Shown here one piece after another: positions 13,232 through 17,673 of a stretch of 17,673 nucleotides of DNA (the first letter of the stretch is position 1; each line of letters starts with the position of its first letter). The DNA is from Bacteroidales bacterium. GTDB taxonomy: Bacteria > Bacteroidota > Bacteroidia > Bacteroidales > Bacteroidaceae. Position numbers and translations under genes: made by a program. The DNA is taken from the NCBI GenBank assembly GCA_004558535.1, contig SFCP01000062.1, forward strand, positions 1 through 17,673, written 5' to 3'. The notes below the pieces were generated by a model, which made no database searches, was not told where the DNA came from, and saw only the letters and a program-made list of their open reading frames with translations.

Positions 13232-14566
13232 TCAGAGGAAGAAGCCTGCATAGGCCACGCCAATGGAGATGCTTGGTTCATCGTTGTATTTGCTTTTCAG
13301 CAGTCCGCGGGCATACTCCCCCTTGATGACGATCTCCTTGAGGGGGTAGTAGTTGAAGCCTATGGCCACGCGCTGTCGGCCACACCAATCGTAGGGTGTG
13401 CCCTTCTCCATTTTCCACATCGAGTCGTAGGCATCGTAGCGGCCGAAGAGATACAGCCGTTGGCGGTCGCGCAATTTCCGGGAGAGCGAGAAGAAATCGT
13501 AGCCGGCCTCGACACCCATACTATAGGCATCGGAAGCTACGAATTGCCGGGGCGAGGGTGAAGCACTCGGCATCGTGCGATTGAAGTTTGAGATGTGGGC
13601 AGCATCCGTCAGGTGGCCGTAGAGCGCGCTACCGCGCAGCACCCATCCGGCGCGATTTAGCGAGCAGTCAAATGCTGCCAGGGTGACACGCCCCTTGACA
13701 CCGGCATTCTTCTCGTTGTCCGTCTCGCGCAACGTATTGCGGAAGGAGTTGCCCAGGTAGCCACTCAGTCCGAAACGCAGGCCACGCAGCGGCGTGAAGT
13801 CCAATCGCAGTGCACCGGCATAGGTATTGGCAATCTTGAACTCGTAGGGCGAGGCGCTGCCGCCGCTGATCCAACCCTGTGCGCCAAAGCGTTCGCTGTC
13901 CAGTCCGCTGACAAAGACCAGCTCGTAGCGCAGGCTGCTCTCATGGTTCCATAGTTTCGTCTTTCCCCAGACCGAAAGGCCGGTCTCATGCCATGTACAG
14001 GGTATTATCGTACTTTCGCCCTCGGGACGGTACACGCCAAAAAATTCCGTAGGCAGGTGATGCTGGTTGGTCATCCCCACCGGCACAATGATGTGTCCCA
14101 GGCGCAAATTAGCCTGCGGACAAAACGATTTCTGAATCCAGAACTGCTCCAGTGCCACCTCGCCGCCGCGCTCCACTTCGCTCTCGTATTCTCCGCCCTC
14201 CTCGCTCTCGATCTCATAGGCACTTTCCGTGCCGCCGTGTTCAAACTCGATTTCCGAGCCCATCGACCATCCGTGGCCGAAATCATAGCCCACGTAGAGC
14301 ACCACGTGGGGGAGGTCAAAACGGCCGTGGCTCTTGGCATCCGCCTTGGCCGCAGCATCGGTGTAGCGCAGGTAACTGTCGCTGTAGAAGTTCCTGCTCA
14401 TCACCGCCTCGCCGTAACCGCCAAGCGTCAACCGCTGCGACCAGGTGGCACGACGCTTGCCCGAAGCAGCGGAGTCGGCCGGCTCGGTGGCATGAACGTA
14501 CAGTGTGCCCGCAAGGCAAAGGAGCAGGGAAATAGAATTACGTAAGAAATAAGAAGATCTTTGCAT
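13232..14566 (-). CDS. Porin-like outer-membrane beta-barrel protein of the imelysin operon
   Basis: A 444-residue exported protein. The signal peptide is at about 1-26 (hydrophobic 11-24, cleavage after VHA). The mature part has alternating aromatic/hydrophobic strands typical of 14-18-stranded barrels: LTLGGYGEAVMSRNFY near the start, repeated (x)GY(D/L)F and YLFGRYDAYDS near the end, and a final strand IGVAYAGFFL. A Glu-rich external-loop candidate (EIESEEGGEYESEVERGGE) at about 116-136 could bind cations. I recognise it as the barrel that often accompanies imelysin in Bacteroidetes but assign no name or substrate. It is the first gene of the operon, with a good promoter 26-56 bp upstream of the ATG. 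A role as the outer-membrane pore for iron or another substrate is inference from context. Confidence 0.8.
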   Translation of the reverse strand: MQRSSYFLRNSISLLLCLAGTLYVHATEPADSAASGKRRATWSQRLTLGGYGEAVMSRNFYSDSYLRYTDAAAKADAKSHGRFDLPHVVLYVGYDFGHGWSMGSEIEFEHGGTESAYEIESEEGGEYESEVERGGEVALEQFWIQKSFCPQANLRLGHIIVPVGMTNQHHLPTEFFGVYRPEGESTIIPCTWHETGLSVWGKTKLWNHESSLRYELVFVSGLDSERFGAQGWISGGSASPYEFKIANTYAGALRLDFTPLRGLRFGLSGYLGNSFRNTLRETDNEKNAGVKGRVTLAAFDCSLNRAGWVLRGSALYGHLTDAAHISNFNRTMPSASPSPRQFVASDAYSMGVEAGYDFFSLSRKLRDRQRLYLFGRYDAYDSMWKMEKGTPYDWCGRQRVAIGFNYYPLKEIVIKGEYARGLLKSKYNDEPSISIGVAYAGFFL

Positions 14567-14591
14567 CTGTTGGTTAATTTATTTTCAGGTG

Positions 14592-14622
14592 CAAAGTTAC
14601 ATCGGGCCTTCAGTCCCCGCAA
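14592..14622 (-). promoter_or_regulatory. Bacteroidetes-type promoter of the porin-imelysin-cytochrome operon
   Basis: On the minus strand, TAACTTTG (complement of 14592-14599) in the context TGTAACTTTGCAC is the -7 box, and TTG (complement of 14620-14622) lies 20 bp further up as the -33 element. The leader to the ATG is short and A/T-rich. I could not recognise a Fur box with certainty. Confidence 0.75.
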
Positions 14623-14672
14623 TCGCTAAAAAAGGGTAAATTCGTTCCCTTTATTGGATGGATTTATCACTG

Positions 14673-14741
14673 AATTTGGTGAGTTTGGGTGAGTTGGGTT
14701 GGGTGAGTTGGGTGAGTTTGGTGAGTTTGGTGAGTTTGGTG
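14673..14741. repeat. 9-bp tandem array (AGTTTGGTG)
   Basis: On the plus strand, agtttggtg occurs three times exactly (14715-14741), preceded by agttgggtg (14706-14714) and longer or degenerate variants back to aatttggtg at 14673. On the minus strand it reads CACCAAACT. The 9-bp period keeps a reading frame (LTKLTKLTQ-like), which is an artefact. It lies between the stop of the helix-hairpin-helix gene and the porin promoter, so it belongs to the 3' spacer of the former. Confidence 0.9.
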
Positions 14742-14792
14742 CTGGGGGAGCGTATACGTTGCAGGGGGATACGCTGCAGGAGGTCACAAGTG

Positions 14793-16916
14793 CTAACGCT
14801 TGCCGCCGAATTTGAAAATGGCCTGTACACTGATGTCCTGCTTGGTGGAGGAGGCAATCCTCTCTGTGCCGCTCCCGATACTGTCGCGGTCGAAGTAGTG
14901 CAGGATGCCGTAGCGCACCGCGATGCCGGCAAAGCTGCACACCTGCCACTGTGCCTGCACGATGCCACGCAGTCCTTTGTAGGCAAAATTAGGGAAGTTG
15001 CTGCCATACCGGAGTTGCGGTTCGTAGGCATAGAGCCGCGAGGAGTAATCATCACTGTGGAAGAGGGCGAAAAAGCCCTGCAAACGAAAGGCCGGCGAAG
15101 GGGTGTAGCCGGCGCGCAGAGACAGCATACGACCATAGGAGGGAGACTTGACCTGCTGCGTAGCTACCCGGAAGTCAACGGCCACATGACAATTGAAGCG
15201 CGCCGAGGTGAAACTAAGCGCGTAGCGGCAGGCATGCGTGCCGATGTACTGCATCAGGTCCGGATGTCCCGTCACATTCTGCTGCCGGGTGCTCCAACAA
15301 TAACGCAGTATATGGGAAAAGGACGCTCCCGGACAGTATTTTCCCTGCACCGCCGTAGCCAGCCCCTGCGAAGTCCTGTCTGCACGATAAACAGGACGCC
15401 GAAAACGGAAAAAATCGGCGTAGGCCGTCAGTGTGAACCTGCTACCGGGCGTCCATGTCAAGCCTGGCATCACGCCTGCCTCATTTTGTGTGTGCGTCCC
15501 CGCTTGCAGGGTTTGGGCAAAGGGAGCTACAAACTGCGGCGAGAAGTAGCGGCCCTGCAGCGTCAGCATGAGCGCCGAGCGGGGTGCGTACTGCAACAGG
15601 TGCGTAGTGGCGGGATGGCCGAAGCGGTCGAATGCCAGTTCTGCCTTGTAGTGCCAGTCCTTTTCGCTGAGTACGACATCAACGCTTCCGCCTGCTGCTT
15701 CGCGACCGCGCAGATAGTACCTGTTATATTCGTGCAACTTCGGCCAGATTATTTTGTCGTAGCGGGCGTAATAGATATTTGCGCCCACTTCGCCCAGTAG
15801 TAAGTGTCGGCTCACCCGACCGCCCACGCTTATCACACCAACCGCCCGCTGTGAAGCTATGTCGTTCAAGGTGCGGTGCATCCCGTCCGTGCGAAAGGAG
15901 GTCACCGTGTCATTTCGCGTGCGGGCGTCTTCGCGGCGGAACGAAGCAAAGGCGGTCACTTCCCAGTCGCGATGAAAGCGGAACGAAGTGGCTGCCCCAC
16001 GAAAAAATCCTGACTCCGACATGCCCGTGTGTGGCCGGAGCCGGGTCGATTGCCGGGACGGCGACGTGACAGCTTGCAGGCGCGAGGCATAGAAAGCGTT
16101 GCCCACTAATAAACCTGCACCCCAGGACAGCTCGTAGTCGCCCAACCAAAGGCGCAGACGGGAATGAGGGTGCAGATACAGATGCGCAGACGTGTAATCG
16201 TAGGGATGGTTCTTGCCACAGCCGAAGGGCTCACCGCTGTCCTGCTGCAGGTTGAAACCAAAGGCGGCTTTGTCGCGAAAAGTATAGCGATAGCGCAAGG
16301 AGTGGGCCACTTTGCCGCCTTGGTAGTACTTGTTGGGCGAGGCGGCAAAGTCCTGCGGCGTGTGCGATTGAAATCCCGCGCGTTCGTACAGGGGAAGGTC
16401 CGTACGCACCACCACTTCGTGCTTGCCGGTCCGAAGCAGCTGCCGGGCTGTCGGCTTTGCGCGCAGGGTGTCGCCGACATACACAAAAAGCGAAAGGTAG
16501 CGGCGGGTTTCATAGGGCACGCCGCGCACGAACTGCAGCTCGCCCAACGTGTAGAAACGCTTGTACCTTTCGCGATAAACCAGCAACGAATCAGCCTGTG
16601 AGGGGGATAGAAACGGCAAACGCAGCAGTTCGTGCCGCGTCGCTGTATTCAAGTTGATGGGAGCGTGGCGGATGCTTTCCAGCCGCTCCAGCTCCTGTTC
16701 ACGGTACCGCTCGTAATTTTCGCTATACTCCTCCGTCCATTCGCTGTACACCTTGTCTTCGGAAAAGTGGTCCTCTACGAAATCCTCCCATGTGCAATAT
16801 ATTTCCCTGTACACAGGGTCCCCCTGCGCCCTTGCTTCGGTAAAACACAGACAGGACAACACGATGAGCATCCATACGGGATGGCTGTGAGAAGAGGGAA
16901 ATCGTAATGACCTCAT
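14793..16916 (-). CDS. Exported helix-hairpin-helix protein with C-terminal beta-barrel-like region
   Basis: A 707-residue protein. The signal peptide is at about 1-30 (hydrophobic 15-26, cleavage after ARA). A charged segment rich in Glu/Tyr/Arg (about 35-85) follows. Then comes a double helix-hairpin-helix module: INLNTATRHELLRLPFLS from 87, like ComEA (INLNTA signature), and a second hairpin at about 121-147 (YTLGELQFVRGVPYETRRYL). From about 160 to the end it is beta-strand-rich with many alternating aromatic residues (SLRYRYTF, LWLGDYELSWGAGLLVG), ending in VQAIFKFGGKR, consistent with an outer-membrane barrel. Helix-hairpin-helix modules usually bind DNA non-specifically, so a role in DNA uptake or anchoring is possible, but the family is uncharacterised as far as I know. 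It follows gpsA by 54 bp; no clear promoter was found there. Confidence 0.82.
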   Translation of the reverse strand: MRSLRFPSSHSHPVWMLIVLSCLCFTEARAQGDPVYREIYCTWEDFVEDHFSEDKVYSEWTEEYSENYERYREQELERLESIRHAPINLNTATRHELLRLPFLSPSQADSLLVYRERYKRFYTLGELQFVRGVPYETRRYLSLFVYVGDTLRAKPTARQLLRTGKHEVVVRTDLPLYERAGFQSHTPQDFAASPNKYYQGGKVAHSLRYRYTFRDKAAFGFNLQQDSGEPFGCGKNHPYDYTSAHLYLHPHSRLRLWLGDYELSWGAGLLVGNAFYASRLQAVTSPSRQSTRLRPHTGMSESGFFRGAATSFRFHRDWEVTAFASFRREDARTRNDTVTSFRTDGMHRTLNDIASQRAVGVISVGGRVSRHLLLGEVGANIYYARYDKIIWPKLHEYNRYYLRGREAAGGSVDVVLSEKDWHYKAELAFDRFGHPATTHLLQYAPRSALMLTLQGRYFSPQFVAPFAQTLQAGTHTQNEAGVMPGLTWTPGSRFTLTAYADFFRFRRPVYRADRTSQGLATAVQGKYCPGASFSHILRYCWSTRQQNVTGHPDLMQYIGTHACRYALSFTSARFNCHVAVDFRVATQQVKSPSYGRMLSLRAGYTPSPAFRLQGFFALFHSDDYSSRLYAYEPQLRYGSNFPNFAYKGLRGIVQAQWQVCSFAGIAVRYGILHYFDRDSIGSGTERIASSTKQDISVQAIFKFGGKR

Positions 16917-16970
16917 TCCGACAGAGATGATACAAGGCGTTCACTTTTATGGAAACCAATAGCCGCCCCC

Positions 16971-17673
16971 TTACCTGAAAGAGTCGGTAAGCAACTTGAT
17001 TTCAATAGCCGGCGATATACGTTCGTACAGGATATTGTAGACGGCGTCGAGGATGGGCATATTGACGTGGTAGCGGTGGTTGATGTCCTTCATACACTTT
17101 GTGCCATAGTAGCCCTCGGCAATCATTTCCATCTCGATTTGGGCCGATTTCACAGAGTAGCCCTTGCCGATCATGGTACCAAAGACACGGTTGCGCGAGA
17201 AGTTGGAGTAGCCCGTCACAAGGAGGTCGCCCAAATAGACACTGTCATAGACATTTCGCTCTACGGGATAGACAGCACGCAGGAAACGGTTCATCTCCTG
17301 TACCGCATTGCTCATGAGAACACTTTGAAAGTTGTCGCCATATTTCAGCCCATGACAGATGCCGGCTGCTATGGCGTAGACATTCTTCAGGACAGAGGCG
17401 TACTCTATGCCGATGACGTCGCAACTGGTGGTGGTCTTGACATAACTGCCGGCAATGATATCGGCCATTTTCCGGGCGCGATCATTGTTGGTGCACCCTA
17501 CTGTCAAATAGGTAAGGCGACCGAGCGCCACCTCCTCGGCATGGCTGGGACCGCCGAGGACTGCAAGCTGGTCATCCGGCACATTGTACACTTGCCGGAA
17601 GAATTCGGAGCATACAAGGTTTTCCTCGGGCACAATACCCTTGATGGCCGTAATGATAAATTTGTCATGGAGC
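16971..17673 (-). CDS. gpsA: Glycerol-3-phosphate dehydrogenase [NAD(P)+], C-terminal part (runs off window)
   Basis: The frame is open from the window edge, so the N-terminal Rossmann part is missing; 233 residues and the stop are present. The cytoplasmic enzyme reduces dihydroxyacetone phosphate to sn-glycerol 3-phosphate for phospholipid synthesis. Signature stretches are LGGPSHAEEVALGRLT (the GPSxAxE motif) and GIEYASVLKNVYAIAAGI, holding the catalytic Lys (codon at 17385-17387). LGDLLVTGYSNFSRNR, with Asp of the substrate site and an Arg in SRNR, and the C-terminal helical domain also fit. The visible frame begins LHDKFIITAIKGIVPEEN, matching the family's KG(I/L) segment. The GTG at 17633 is only an internal valine codon, not a start. 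No anomalies are seen. Confidence 0.95.
   Translation of the reverse strand, partial: LHDKFIITAIKGIVPEENLVCSEFFRQVYNVPDDQLAVLGGPSHAEEVALGRLTYLTVGCTNNDRARKMADIIAGSYVKTTTSCDVIGIEYASVLKNVYAIAAGICHGLKYGDNFQSVLMSNAVQEMNRFLRAVYPVERNVYDSVYLGDLLVTGYSNFSRNRVFGTMIGKGYSVKSAQIEMEMIAEGYYGTKCMKDINHRYHVNMPILDAVYNILYERISPAIEIKLLTDSFR

Noticed and set aside
14658..15800. A 380-codon plus-strand frame starting in the 9-bp array
   Set aside because: Starts in repeat sequence and is otherwise antisense to the helix-hairpin-helix gene.
17633..17635. GTG as start of a shorter gpsA
   Set aside because: The frame is open to the window edge and the upstream residues (FIITAIKGIV) match GpsA, so this is an internal valine.

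Overview
The window looks like a chromosomal segment of a Bacteroidales bacterium, most likely from the Prevotellaceae or a close relative; the genus cannot be fixed from the sequence alone. The evidence is the gene content (DUF4290, a Bacteroidetes-type fused ResB/CcsA protein, and SDDE-type lipoproteins), promoters with the Bacteroidetes -7 box TAnnTTTG, and A-rich leaders in place of strong Shine-Dalgarno sites. All thirteen protein genes I can support lie on the minus strand. The long plus-strand open frames are shadows in GC-rich coding DNA. I see no tRNA, rRNA, IS element, CRISPR array or prophage.

Right to left, in the direction of transcription. (1) 17673-16971 is the C-terminal part of gpsA (phospholipid precursor synthesis). 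(2) 16916-14793 encodes an exported protein with an N-terminal ComEA-like helix-hairpin-helix region followed by a long beta-strand-rich part. (3) 14566-10355 is a compact cluster: a porin-like outer-membrane barrel, an imelysin-family lipoprotein and a di-heme DUF1111 cytochrome lipoprotein. They are separated by only 33 and 27 bp and preceded by a good Bacteroidetes promoter. (4) 9404-10354 is non-coding and filled with several classes of tandem repeat. (5) 9403-6674 holds a small single-membrane-segment protein and the CcsB/CcsA cytochrome c synthase. (6) 6544-538 is a housekeeping run: tsaB, a DUF4290 gene, murA, rimM, dxr and rseP, starting from a promoter with ideal -33/-7 spacing. (7) 327-537 is a repeat-bearing spacer, and the window ends inside a PP2C-type protein phosphatase gene (326-1).

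The most interesting functional unit is region 3 together with CcsBA. The imelysin and di-heme protein carry lipoprotein signals followed by acidic residues resembling the Bacteroidetes surface-export signal, they sit next to an outer-membrane barrel, and the cytochrome needs covalent heme attachment that CcsBA would supply. This suggests a cell-surface, heme-based redox module probably tied to iron acquisition. The housekeeping run joins tRNA t6A modification, peptidoglycan precursor synthesis, ribosome assembly, isoprenoid precursor synthesis and regulated membrane proteolysis. Its MurA has aspartate in place of the catalytic-loop cysteine, which predicts intrinsic fosfomycin insensitivity.
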